Shown in pieces: positions 32,183 to 40,123 of a stretch of 64,000 nt of DNA. Under the pieces are notes generated by a model. That model saw only the letters and a list, made by a program, of their open reading frames with translations, did no database searches and was not told the origin of the DNA. Source of the stretch: Paractinoplanes brasiliensis (GTDB lineage: Bacteria > Actinomycetota > Actinomycetes > Mycobacteriales > Micromonosporaceae); the NCBI RefSeq assembly GCF_004362215.1, contig NZ_SNWR01000001.1, positions 3,040,001 to 3,104,000 of the forward strand. The letters run 5' to 3'. The position numbers and the translations under genes were made by a program. Every line of letters begins with the position of its first letter. Position 1 is the stretch's first letter.

Positions 32183-34534
32183 TCAGGGCAACTCGTAGAT
32201 CGTCACCGGGCCGGACGTGAAGCGGACCTTGGCCACCCGCGCGAGGTTGGACGAGACGATGCCGGCCGCCCGGTCGTCGGCGAACAGCCACTTCACGTCG
32301 TACAGGCGTTTCATCTCCTCGATGTCGGCCTCCTGGCCGTTCGCGAAGACCTTCTCGTTGAGCATGTAGCGCTCGAAGTCGGGGGCCGGCTGCCGCATGT
32401 AGCGCTCACCGTTCACCCCGTCGAGGGCGACCGCCTCATCGGTGTAGCCCCAGCTCTCGATGACCGTCCGGCGCCCACCCAGCCCGGCCACCCAGAACGC
32501 GCGGGCGTCGCAGCCGGAGGTCCAGTCGATCGGCGTGCAGTGCACGTTGGTGGCGACCACGTCGTCCCGGCCGGTGTTGGCGGCCAGCCATTGCGCGGCC
32601 AGCATCTCCTCGGGCTCGATGAGCTTGCCGGGGTCGTCCTCGACGGGCGCGGGGACGCCGGACAGAGCCGCGTCGACCTGGTCGAACTGGCGTTGGGCCC
32701 CGCCGATCAGCCCGGCGCCGAGCACCGCGGCCAGGATGCCGGCCGGGAGCGCCCGCCATGGGGTGCGGCCGGTGAAGACGCGGCGCAGGATCAGCGCGAT
32801 CGCTGCCACGCAGACAGCCACGATCGTCGTACGGACGAGGGGTTCGGCCAGGATCAGGGCCCAGCGGACCACCCGGTCGACCTGCGGCACATACATCTGC
32901 GGGATGATCAGCGCCCAGATGCCGCCGGCCAGCACCCCGGCCAGCACCGGTCGCCAGCTGCGCGCGGTCGCGGCCATGATCCACGCGACCGCGACCGTGC
33001 CGAACGGCGCCGCGCTGATGTAGAAGTAGATCTGGCTGGCCGACGGGTGCCAGAGCAGGAACGTCGCCCCGGCGCCGGCAGTGGTCATGCCGGCCAGCAG
33101 CCACATCGCCGGCTCGGTGCGGGTGGGCCGGGCGACGAGGCCGGCCACGGCCAGCGTGCGCGGCGCCTGCATGATCAGCCACCAGATCAGCACCCCGGCG
33201 ATGAAGGCGCGGCCCGCCGTGCCGGTGTGCTCCACCCCGTACGGGATCAGGATGTTCTTGTCGATGACGTCCTGATAACCGATCGTCTGGCGGTACGGCA
33301 CCACCCAGTACAGGATGGCGAGCGGCTGGAAACCCAGGGTGCCGGCCCCGCCACCGGCGAAGAGCCGGAAACCGAGCGCCACGGCCGCCAGCGTGAGACC
33401 CAGCAGCGCGAGGGTGGGCAGCAGACGGCGGCGGTAACGGAAAGCGACGAGCACGACCGCGGCGAGCAGCCCGGCCAGGAACGGCGGCAGCGCGCTCGAC
33501 TTGGCGCCGGCGCAGGCCAGGGCGAGCGGGAAGACCATCAGCCAGGACCAGCCCAGGGCGCGGCCCCGCAACACGTCGACGGCGAGGATCACCAGAAGCG
33601 CCAGCAGCGGGATCGCGTACGTCTGGGAGGGGCTGTACGGGCTGACCGGGTTGACGCCGAGTGGCGTGGTGGCCGCCCCGAGCAGCATCGGCAGCCCCAG
33701 GATCGCGACCACCCCGCCCAGTGCTCCGGCCCACCATTTGCCGCTGAGCGAGCGGGTCAGCGCGGCCGTGACCAGGACCCCGGTCGCCGCCACCGGCACG
33801 ATCCACAGCCGCAGCAGCACGACGGCCGGGTCGATCTTGGTGATCATCGAGGCGACGGCGATGTCGGCGTCGGAGAGGTAGTGATAGGTCAGCGAGTCGC
33901 CGGCCATCTGCGGCACCTGGAACGGCATCGAACGCGTCATCTCGTGGACAAGCGCCAGGTGATACCAGAGGTCCTGATAGATCGCGCCCCCGGCGGGCGG
34001 CAGCGGCGTGTCCGTCCAGCTGGGGTACTGGGCGCCGACCAGCAGCACCAGACCGGCGGCGACGATCCACGACCAGCGCAGCGGCAACGGGCGGGGCCGG
34101 CTCACCCGCCAGTGTTTGTGCAGCCGGGGAACGGCCAGGAACGGCACGACCAGCAGCGCCGGCCACCACGGCAGCAGAACCTGGGTGCCGAGGAACGCGC
34201 ACAGCGCCCAGCCGCCCAGCATGATCAGCAGGCCGGTGGCGGCGCCGAGGCCGAGATCCTCGGGCACGTTGCCCCGGCTGCCCCGCACCCAACGGTGGAT
34301 CAGGGTGCCGGGCAGCACGATGTCGACCGCGAAGTAGAACGCGTAGAGCGCGATGTCCCGGCCCGGGACACCCGTGTTCAGCAGGGCCAGGACGAGCGCG
34401 ACGGCCGGGAAGACCCAGGGCAGGATCGCGAGGGGCCACCGCAGGCGGCGGCGGGCCGGGGCCGGGCGTGGCGAAGGATCCGCCGAAGGCGTCGCGACGG
34501 GCGCCGCCTCGGCGGTATCGAGCACGGCCGTCAC
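32183..34534 (-). CDS. Large membrane glycosyltransferase-like protein (GT-C type)
   Basis: A 783-residue integral membrane protein: a short proline-rich cytoplasmic start, about 12-14 hydrophobic helices over residues ~30-610 and a soluble C-terminal domain. In the first large external loop there is GGAIYQDLWYHLALVHEM, with acidic and histidine residues in the place of the catalytic DE/DD motif of GT-C enzymes that use polyprenyl-phosphate sugars. The GTG start at 34534 overlaps the LuxC stop by 4 nt, which fixes it despite a longer open frame upstream. It probably moves or transfers a lipid-linked sugar or acylated sugar made by the operon. Donor and acceptor unknown. Confidence 0.75.
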   Translation of the reverse strand: MTAVLDTAEAAPVATPSADPSPRPAPARRRLRWPLAILPWVFPAVALVLALLNTGVPGRDIALYAFYFAVDIVLPGTLIHRWVRGSRGNVPEDLGLGAATGLLIMLGGWALCAFLGTQVLLPWWPALLVVPFLAVPRLHKHWRVSRPRPLPLRWSWIVAAGLVLLVGAQYPSWTDTPLPPAGGAIYQDLWYHLALVHEMTRSMPFQVPQMAGDSLTYHYLSDADIAVASMITKIDPAVVLLRLWIVPVAATGVLVTAALTRSLSGKWWAGALGGVVAILGLPMLLGAATTPLGVNPVSPYSPSQTYAIPLLALLVILAVDVLRGRALGWSWLMVFPLALACAGAKSSALPPFLAGLLAAVVLVAFRYRRRLLPTLALLGLTLAAVALGFRLFAGGGAGTLGFQPLAILYWVVPYRQTIGYQDVIDKNILIPYGVEHTGTAGRAFIAGVLIWWLIMQAPRTLAVAGLVARPTRTEPAMWLLAGMTTAGAGATFLLWHPSASQIYFYISAAPFGTVAVAWIMAATARSWRPVLAGVLAGGIWALIIPQMYVPQVDRVVRWALILAEPLVRTTIVAVCVAAIALILRRVFTGRTPWRALPAGILAAVLGAGLIGGAQRQFDQVDAALSGVPAPVEDDPGKLIEPEEMLAAQWLAANTGRDDVVATNVHCTPIDWTSGCDARAFWVAGLGGRRTVIESWGYTDEAVALDGVNGERYMRQPAPDFERYMLNEKVFANGQEADIEEMKRLYDVKWLFADDRAAGIVSSNLARVAKVRFTSGPVTIYELP

Positions 34535-35718
34535 TCTACGAGAGTCGTCAACCGGGTGAACTCGCGCGGCAGGTCGTAGCCGTCCCAGATGGAGCCGAAC
34601 GTGAGCGCCTGACCGAACGGGACGATCCGGTCGACGCCGCGGCCGCCCAGGGCCAGCGCGAACTCGCGCAGCTGCTCGCTGGTGAATCCGAAGTGGCTGA
34701 ACGTCTGGTCCTGCCGGTTCATCGCGGGCACCAGCTCGAGCAGGGAGCCGACCTCGGCGAACGGGAAGGCCCCGGCGCCGATCCAGCGGCGCGGCGCGTC
34801 CGGGACGGTGATCAGCGACATCGCGGTGACCGAGTTCGCCGGGAACTCCATCGCCGAGATCGCGCCGGTCGCGGCCATCCCGTACGCGTTGACGCGCTTC
34901 TCGACGGCCATCGCCGCGTCGATTTCCCAGCCGCGCTCGCCGACCATGCTCAGCAGCAGCTCGACGAACTCGGCCCGCACGTCGTCGGTGTTCTCGCCCA
35001 CCAGGAAGACCGTACGAGGTGAGGAGCACGCGGCCTGGTCGAACCAGTACGAGTCGTTGGTGAACCCGAGCACCGCGGCGCGCCGCTTGGCCGGGTCGGC
35101 CGCGCGCCAGCCGTCGGCCGAGAGCGCCGCCCACGACGTACGGTCGGGGAAGGTGAGGTCGCGGGCCGAGGGGCGCAGCGGGTGCTTGCGGATCGCCTCG
35201 ACGGCCGAGTCGCCGCCCCAGATGACGCGCAGGTCGGCCCACTGGCTGAGCGCGGCGGTGACCTTGTCGTCCCGCCCGTACGTGATCATGCGCTGGGTGC
35301 GGGCGATCACCGGGTCGGCGTCGGCCAGCACCTCGTTGAGCGCGGTGAGGATCGTGTCGGCCGCGGTGGCCGAGCGCTCCGAGATCCGTACGACGTTGTG
35401 GTTCCCGGCCAGCGCGGACAGCGCCCACGAATACACGAAGATCGTGTCGACGTTGGCCGGCGGGATGTGGAAGACGTTGCCGCGCGGGAACACCAGCGCG
35501 TCGCGTGAGCGCATGTGCTCGACGGTGCGGTGCAACTCGGCCGGGCGCAGGAAGAAGCCGAGCGAGCCCAGCTCGGGGTGGCGCCGCGCGACGGCCGGGG
35601 CCAGCAGCTTGCGGGCCAGCTTGCTCAGGAAGTCGATGACGCGGGGGTCGCCGACGGTGAGCCGGTCGTCGGAGGGGGCGGTCAGGTCACCCTCGACACC
35701 GAAACGGTACTGGATCAC
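34531..35718 (-). CDS. LuxC-like acyl-CoA/acyl-protein reductase
   Basis: A 395-residue member of the LuxC acyl reductase family, an aldehyde-dehydrogenase fold. The expected catalytic cysteine is Cys 231 in FDQAACSSPRTVFLVGE. Preceding segments (GNVFHIPPANVDTIFVYSWA; GNHNVVRISERSA) are the cofactor-binding core of the family. LuxC enzymes reduce an activated acyl group, held on LuxE or the reductase cysteine, to the aldehyde with NADPH. Start overlaps the luxE-like stop by 4 nt. There are no luciferase (LuxAB) or LuxD genes here, so bioluminescence is not implied. Confidence 0.88.
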   Translation of the reverse strand: MIQYRFGVEGDLTAPSDDRLTVGDPRVIDFLSKLARKLLAPAVARRHPELGSLGFFLRPAELHRTVEHMRSRDALVFPRGNVFHIPPANVDTIFVYSWALSALAGNHNVVRISERSATAADTILTALNEVLADADPVIARTQRMITYGRDDKVTAALSQWADLRVIWGGDSAVEAIRKHPLRPSARDLTFPDRTSWAALSADGWRAADPAKRRAAVLGFTNDSYWFDQAACSSPRTVFLVGENTDDVRAEFVELLLSMVGERGWEIDAAMAVEKRVNAYGMAATGAISAMEFPANSVTAMSLITVPDAPRRWIGAGAFPFAEVGSLLELVPAMNRQDQTFSHFGFTSEQLREFALALGGRGVDRIVPFGQALTFGSIWDGYDLPREFTRLTTLVE

Positions 35719-36752
35719 GCCGCCTCCCTGTACGTGTCGGAGCAGCCACGCGCCTCGGCCCGCGGGAGCCGGCCGAGCACCGAGAACCGCTTGCCGGGCC
35801 AGTCGCCGTCGTCGACACCGTGCACGACGCCGAGGTCTTCGGTGAGCAGCACGTGGCCGGGGTAGGACGTCGGCAGCGTGCTGATGACCTCGATCAGGCC
35901 GGGCTTGCCGACCGGCTGCTCGGCCCAGGTCTCGGGGTCGCGGATCACCACGTCGGCGAAGTCGGGGCAGTAGAGCGAGCCCCCGTTCGGCCCCTCGAGG
36001 AAGATCGTGCCGATCTGCTCGATCATGCCGTAGTAGTTGTGCACCTTGGTCAGCCCGACACCGGCCAGGCGGTTGCGGAACTCCTCGGGCGAGACGGCCT
36101 GGTCGACCAGCTTCTTCCAGCCGCCCGAGTGGATCAGGATGCCGTTGCTGAGGTCGAGACCGTTGTCCTTGGCGACCTCGTAGAGGTGCAGCCAGACCAG
36201 GTAGGTGAAGCCGAAGATGAGGAACGGCTCGTCGCCGTACTGCTCGAGGAAGCCCCGGAGCGCCTCGACGTCGACGTGGCCCTCGTTGTCGAGCGCCCAG
36301 ACATGGTTACGCCCGAAGTTCGACATGCCGAGCACCCCGGCGCCGCGGGCGCTGAACGACTTGCGGTCCTTCAGCATCGCCTTGGTGTCGACCAGGATCA
36401 TCGGCAGCCGCTTGGGGCCGAGCACGGTCTGCACGGTGGCGCCCAGCTTGCGGGTCTGCTCGGCGGCCGCCGCCTTGTCGAGGTAGATCTTGCTGACCTC
36501 GGCGCCGGTGGTGCCGCTGGACGTGAGGACCTTGTACACCTCGTCGTCCGGGATGCTCTTGAGCTCGAGGTTCTTGAACAGGCGCACCGGCAGCCAGGGC
36601 AGCTGAGCGACGGAGGTCGCCGGCTCGTAACCGGAGGCGGCGAGGATCCGCGAATACGGCTCGCAGTTCTCCCGGTGATGCTCGGTCAGCGCGGAGAGCT
36701 CCTTGAGCAGGACCTCCTCCTTCGCCGCCTGAGGCAGGGTGAAGACACTCAC
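35715..36752 (-). CDS. LuxE-like acyl-protein synthetase
   Basis: A 345-residue LuxE-family protein. Family features are the N-terminal region LPWLPVRLFKNLELKSI, the adenylate-binding loop LTSSGTTGAEVSKIYLDK (residues ~76-93) and later ILIHSGGWKK and NYYGMIEQIGTIF. LuxE proteins activate a carboxylate with ATP and pass the acyl group to a cysteine or to the LuxC reductase. It overlaps both neighbours by 4 nt, so it is made in step with LuxC, the classical partner. Confidence 0.9.
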   Translation of the reverse strand: MSVFTLPQAAKEEVLLKELSALTEHHRENCEPYSRILAASGYEPATSVAQLPWLPVRLFKNLELKSIPDDEVYKVLTSSGTTGAEVSKIYLDKAAAAEQTRKLGATVQTVLGPKRLPMILVDTKAMLKDRKSFSARGAGVLGMSNFGRNHVWALDNEGHVDVEALRGFLEQYGDEPFLIFGFTYLVWLHLYEVAKDNGLDLSNGILIHSGGWKKLVDQAVSPEEFRNRLAGVGLTKVHNYYGMIEQIGTIFLEGPNGGSLYCPDFADVVIRDPETWAEQPVGKPGLIEVISTLPTSYPGHVLLTEDLGVVHGVDDGDWPGKRFSVLGRLPRAEARGCSDTYREAA

Positions 36753-37978
36753 AACGAAGACTCCAGCGCCCGATAGTCGATCTTGCCGTTGGGAAGCAGC
36801 GGCAGCGACTCAACACTACGCACTACGACGCCGGAGAAATGTGTCCCGAGCCACTCGGAGATCTTGGTGCGCAGCCCGCGCGCCTCGTCGTCCGAAATGC
36901 CCTCGGCGAAGACCTGCAGCTTGTCGTCGCCGGCCACGGCGGCCACCGGGAAGTTCTTCTCCACGTCGTCCAGGTTGATCCGGACGCCGAAGACCTTTCC
37001 CATCCGCTTGGTGCGGCCGGTGATGAACAGGAAACCCTCGTCGTCGATGCGACCGAGGTCACCGGTGTGCAGCACGCCACCCTGCACGTCGCCCAGCGCG
37101 AGATCGGCCGCCGTGTCGGCGTAGCCCATCATCACGTTCGGCCCGCGATAGACGACTTCGTCGTCCTCGATGGCGAAGGCGCCGCCGGGCAGGGCCAGGC
37201 CGACCGAGCCGGCCTTCTCCTCCAGGCGCTCGGGGGGCAGTGTCGCCATGCGCGGGGCGGCCTCGGTCTGGCCGTACATCACGTAGAACCGGCCGCCGAC
37301 GGTCGCCATCCGCTGCGCGAAATCGGTCACCAGGTCGGCCCGCAGGCGGCCGCCGGCCTGGGTCAGGGTGCGCAGCGTCGGATACTTGGCCGGGTCGAAG
37401 CGGAGCCGGCGCAGCATTTCGTACTGATAGGGCACGAACGCCATCGACGTGACGCCGTGCTCGTTGACCGCGGTCCAGAAGTCGCGCTGCATGATGCCGG
37501 TGCGCTCGAGCACCACGGTCGCGCCGCTCAGCAGGTACGAGTTGAGGACCGACATCCCGTACGAGTAGAAGAGCGGGAGCGTCGTGATGGCGACCGAGTC
37601 CGGCGTGATGTCGAGGACCTGGGTGATCTGCTCGGCGTTCGTCCGTACGGCGTCACGGGACAGCCGCACCAGTTTCGGGTTGCCGGTCGAGCCGCTGGTG
37701 GTCAGCAGCAGGGCCAGGTCGGGGTGCACCTCGGTGGTGGTGAAGCGCTCGATCAACTCGATGTGATCGCCGTCGGGGTCGAGCAGAACGACGGGACGAC
37801 CCAGCCGGAACGCCGCAAGATAGCGGGCGATCGACGGCAGGGTCGTCTCGAACGGGTGAAACACCACCCCGCCCGGCTCGGAGGCCAGGGCCGCGGCCGC
37901 CGCCTCGATCATGTCTTCGGTCAGCGTCTCGCCGGTGGCCGCGTCCACGACGCGGGCACCGGGGTGGAGCAGGTTCAC
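36749..37978 (-). CDS. AMP-forming acyl ligase (ANL superfamily)
   Basis: A 409-residue adenylating enzyme, shorter than the usual ~500 because its N-terminal subdomain is reduced. P-loop LTTSGSTGNPK at residues ~92-102; MYGQTEAAPRM, TGDLGRID and GRTKRMGKVFGVRI follow; the catalytic lysine is in LPNGKIDYRA near the C-terminus. All core steps for adenylation and thioester formation are therefore present. With an ACP gene in the same operon, loading of a carboxylic acid onto ACP is the simplest reading. Overlaps both neighbours by 4 nt. Confidence 0.9.
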   Translation of the reverse strand: MNLLHPGARVVDAATGETLTEDMIEAAAAALASEPGGVVFHPFETTLPSIARYLAAFRLGRPVVLLDPDGDHIELIERFTTTEVHPDLALLLTTSGSTGNPKLVRLSRDAVRTNAEQITQVLDITPDSVAITTLPLFYSYGMSVLNSYLLSGATVVLERTGIMQRDFWTAVNEHGVTSMAFVPYQYEMLRRLRFDPAKYPTLRTLTQAGGRLRADLVTDFAQRMATVGGRFYVMYGQTEAAPRMATLPPERLEEKAGSVGLALPGGAFAIEDDEVVYRGPNVMMGYADTAADLALGDVQGGVLHTGDLGRIDDEGFLFITGRTKRMGKVFGVRINLDDVEKNFPVAAVAGDDKLQVFAEGISDDEARGLRTKISEWLGTHFSGVVVRSVESLPLLPNGKIDYRALESSL

Positions 37979-38712
37979 AGCGTCAGTCCTCCGTCGACCC
38001 CGAGCACCTGGCCGGTCACGAACCGGGCCTGCTCGGAGAGGAGGAACGCGATCACGTCGGCGACCTCGCCGGGCTCGCCCAGCCGGCCCAGGGCCGTGTC
38101 GGCGATGCGTTCCTCGCGTCCTTTTTCGTCGAGAGTGTCGAGCATGTCGGTGGCGATGAAGCCGGGCTCGACGGCGTTGACCCGGATGCCCTGCTTGCCG
38201 AGCTCCTTGGCGGCCGAGCGGGCCAGCGCGGCCACGGCCGCCTTGGAGGCCGAGTAGACCGCCTGGCCGGCGATGCCCCGCGAGGCGGTGATCGACGAGA
38301 CCAGGACGACGGCCGGGCTCTTGCCCCGGGCCAGCAGGCGGGCGGCGCCACGCAGCGTGTAGACCGCACCGGCGGAGTTCACCGCGAACAGGCGCTCGAT
38401 CGTCGCGTCGTCGGTCATGCCGAGCATGCCGGCCGCGTGCGTGCCCGCGTTGACGACCAGCGCGTCCAGGCGCTTGAAGTTCTGGAAGGCCAGCTGCACG
38501 AGCGCCTTGCTGGTGGCCGGGTCGGCAATGTCACCGTGACCGCTGAGGGCGGTTACGCCATACTTGCCGGCGAGTTCCTCGGCGACGGCCGCCACCGCCT
38601 CGGCGCCGTGGCCGTGCAGCACGAGGTCGTGCCCCTGCTCCGCGAGACGCGTTGCGGTGGCCCGACCGATTCCCCGGGAGGCGCCTGTTACCAGGGCCAC
38701 CCGATCACTCAT
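37975..38712 (-). CDS. SDR oxidoreductase (3-oxoacyl-ACP reductase-like)
   Basis: A 245-residue classical SDR: NADP(H) motif TGASRGIG (10-16), NNAG-equivalent VVNAGTHA (87-93), catalytic Ser in VSSITASRG (~140), Tyr 153 and Lys 157 in YSASK, and the FabG-type end DVIAFLLSEQARFVTGQVLGVDGG (seen as ADVIAFLLSEQARFVTGQ then LGVDGGLTL). The ATG at 38712 overlaps the ACP stop by 8 nt. In context it may reduce a 3-oxoacyl-ACP, or an oxo group on a sugar. Confidence 0.88.
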   Translation of the reverse strand: MSDRVALVTGASRGIGRATATRLAEQGHDLVLHGHGAEAVAAVAEELAGKYGVTALSGHGDIADPATSKALVQLAFQNFKRLDALVVNAGTHAAGMLGMTDDATIERLFAVNSAGAVYTLRGAARLLARGKSPAVVLVSSITASRGIAGQAVYSASKAAVAALARSAAKELGKQGIRVNAVEPGFIATDMLDTLDEKGREERIADTALGRLGEPGEVADVIAFLLSEQARFVTGQVLGVDGGLTL

Positions 38713-38950
38713 TGAAGTCAACCCCGTACTTACCGAGGATGCGGGTCGCCTCGGTGAAGCTCGACATGTTGATGACGTCGTCTGTGTCAATCATCACGGA
38801 GAACTCGTCCTCGATGGCGGCCACGAGGGACATGTGAGCGAGGGAATCCCACTTCTCGTTGTCCTGGTATTGCAGGTCGTCCACGGGCGCATCCGCCGGA
38901 AGGTCCAGCGCCGTGCGGAACGCCTCGCGCAGTCTCTGCAGGTCACTCAC
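38705..38950 (-). CDS. Acyl carrier protein
   Basis: An 81-residue acidic ACP/PCP-type protein. The phosphopantetheine attachment serine is Ser 36 in EKWDSLAHMSLVAAIEDEF, which has the carrier-protein pattern D-S-L followed by an acidic helix. It is first in the reverse-strand operon and presumably carries the acyl unit acted on by the ligase, SDR and LuxC/LuxE proteins that follow. Confidence 0.92.
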   Translation of the reverse strand: MSDLQRLREAFRTALDLPADAPVDDLQYQDNEKWDSLAHMSLVAAIEDEFSVMIDTDDVINMSSFTEATRILGKYGVDFNE

Positions 38951-39142
38951 AGGGGTACTCCAAAGGGCCGGGTGAACAGAGGATTCTCAACCTCGTCGTA
39001 CGCGGTTTACTGATGGGCAATGCTAGCCGAACGCCAGGTTAACTAAGGTTTGTGTTCTGGGTTGGTCCAGAAATCTGCTGGTCGGCTGGTTATGCTTCCG
39101 GCTCGTACCGCCGTCCTGTCCCACCCCCCGGGAGAAATCAAA
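38951..39142. promoter_or_regulatory. Divergent promoter region for the acyl operon and the pseB operon
   Basis: A 192-bp gap, AT-richer than its surroundings, that must drive both the reverse-strand acyl-carrier operon and the forward pseudaminic operon, so the two are probably coregulated. It holds ACGCCAGGTTAACTA at 39031-39045, similar to a motif upstream of the glycosyltransferase-like gene at 27621. It also holds TTATGCTTCCGGCTCGTA at 39090-39107, identical over 18 nt to part of the E. coli lac promoter (probably chance). GGGAGAA at 39130 is the ribosome site for the pseB start. Confidence 0.6.
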
Positions 39143-40123
39143 GTGTCTGTACTCAGCGGATCATCGATCCTGGTCACCGGTGCCACCGGGTCGTTCGGGA
39201 AGGCGTTTCTCAACTACGCCCTGACCCATCTCGACCCGCAGCGCATCGTCGTGTTCTCCCGGGACGAGCTGAAGCAGTACGAGGTCCGGCAGATGTTCGG
39301 CGACGACTCGCGGCTGCGCTTCTTCCTGGGCGACATCCGGGACAAGGCCCGCCTGGAACGCGCCATGCACAACATCGACTACGTCGTGCACGCCGCCGCA
39401 CTCAAGCAGGTCGACACGGCCGAGTACAACCCGTCCGAGTTCGTCGAGACCAACATCAACGGATCACAGAACGTGATCGACGCCGCGATCGACAAGGGCG
39501 TCAAGAAGGTCGTCGCGCTCTCCACCGACAAGGCGTCGAGCCCGATCAACCTGTACGGCGCGACCAAGCTCGTGGCCGACAAGCTCTTCATCGCCGGCAA
39601 CCACTACGCCGCCACCCACCCGACCCGCCTCGCGGTGGTTCGTTACGGAAACGTTATGGGAAGCCGCGGCTCGGTCGTCCCCCTGTTCCGCAAGCTCGCC
39701 GCCGAGGGCAAGAGCCTGCCGATCACCGACAAGCGCATGACCCGCTTCTGGATCACGCTCCCCCAGGCCGTGAAGTTCGTCGTCGACTCGTTCGACACCA
39801 TGCAGGGTGGCGAGCTGTTCGTGCCGCGCATCCCCAGCATGCGCATCCTCGACCTGGTCGAGGCGGTCGCGCCGAACTCGGCCACCCACGAGATGGGCGT
39901 CCGGCCGGGCGAGAAGCTCCACGAGGAAATGATCGCCTCCGACGACAGCCGCCGCACGCTGCGCTTCCCCGACCGCTACGTGGTGCAGCCGGTCGTCGCG
40001 AGCTGGGGTTACGAGACCCCCGAGGGCGGCGAAGAGGTGCCGGACGGCTTCAACTACCGCTCCGACAACAACGACCTCTGGCTCTCCGTCGAGGACATGC
40101 GCAAGCTGCTCGAGGAGAACTGA
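39143..40123 (+). CDS. pseB: UDP-GlcNAc 4,6-dehydratase (inverting, 5-epimerising)
   Basis: A 326-residue extended SDR of the PseB/FlaA1 type. NADP motif TGATGSFGKAFL near residue 13; the active-site stretch STDKASSPINLYGATKLVAD near residue 120 contains the Asp-Lys and Tyr-x3-Lys residues of this dehydratase group; KRMTRFWITL and RPGEKLHEEM are typical later motifs. It converts UDP-GlcNAc to UDP-2-acetamido-2,6-dideoxy-beta-L-arabino-hex-4-ulose. The GTG at 39143 follows GGGAGAA by 6 nt and starts right at the conserved N-terminus. First gene of the forward operon; overlaps pseC by 1 nt. Confidence 0.94.
   Translation: MSVLSGSSILVTGATGSFGKAFLNYALTHLDPQRIVVFSRDELKQYEVRQMFGDDSRLRFFLGDIRDKARLERAMHNIDYVVHAAALKQVDTAEYNPSEFVETNINGSQNVIDAAIDKGVKKVVALSTDKASSPINLYGATKLVADKLFIAGNHYAATHPTRLAVVRYGNVMGSRGSVVPLFRKLAAEGKSLPITDKRMTRFWITLPQAVKFVVDSFDTMQGGELFVPRIPSMRILDLVEAVAPNSATHEMGVRPGEKLHEEMIASDDSRRTLRFPDRYVVQPVVASWGYETPEGGEEVPDGFNYRSDNNDLWLSVEDMRKLLEEN

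Noticed and set aside
34535..35428. Possible 298-residue N-terminal extension of the GT-C-like protein
   Set aside because: It overlaps the LuxC-like gene in another frame and is low-complexity; the GTGA overlap at 34531-34534 gives a natural start.
34531..36752. Bioluminescence genes
   Set aside because: LuxC and LuxE relatives are present but LuxA, LuxB and LuxD are not, and the genes are tied to ACP and sugar genes.
39090..39107. Inserted cloning-vector DNA
   Set aside because: Only 18 nt match; the flanking bases are native in composition and lead directly into the pseB ribosome site.
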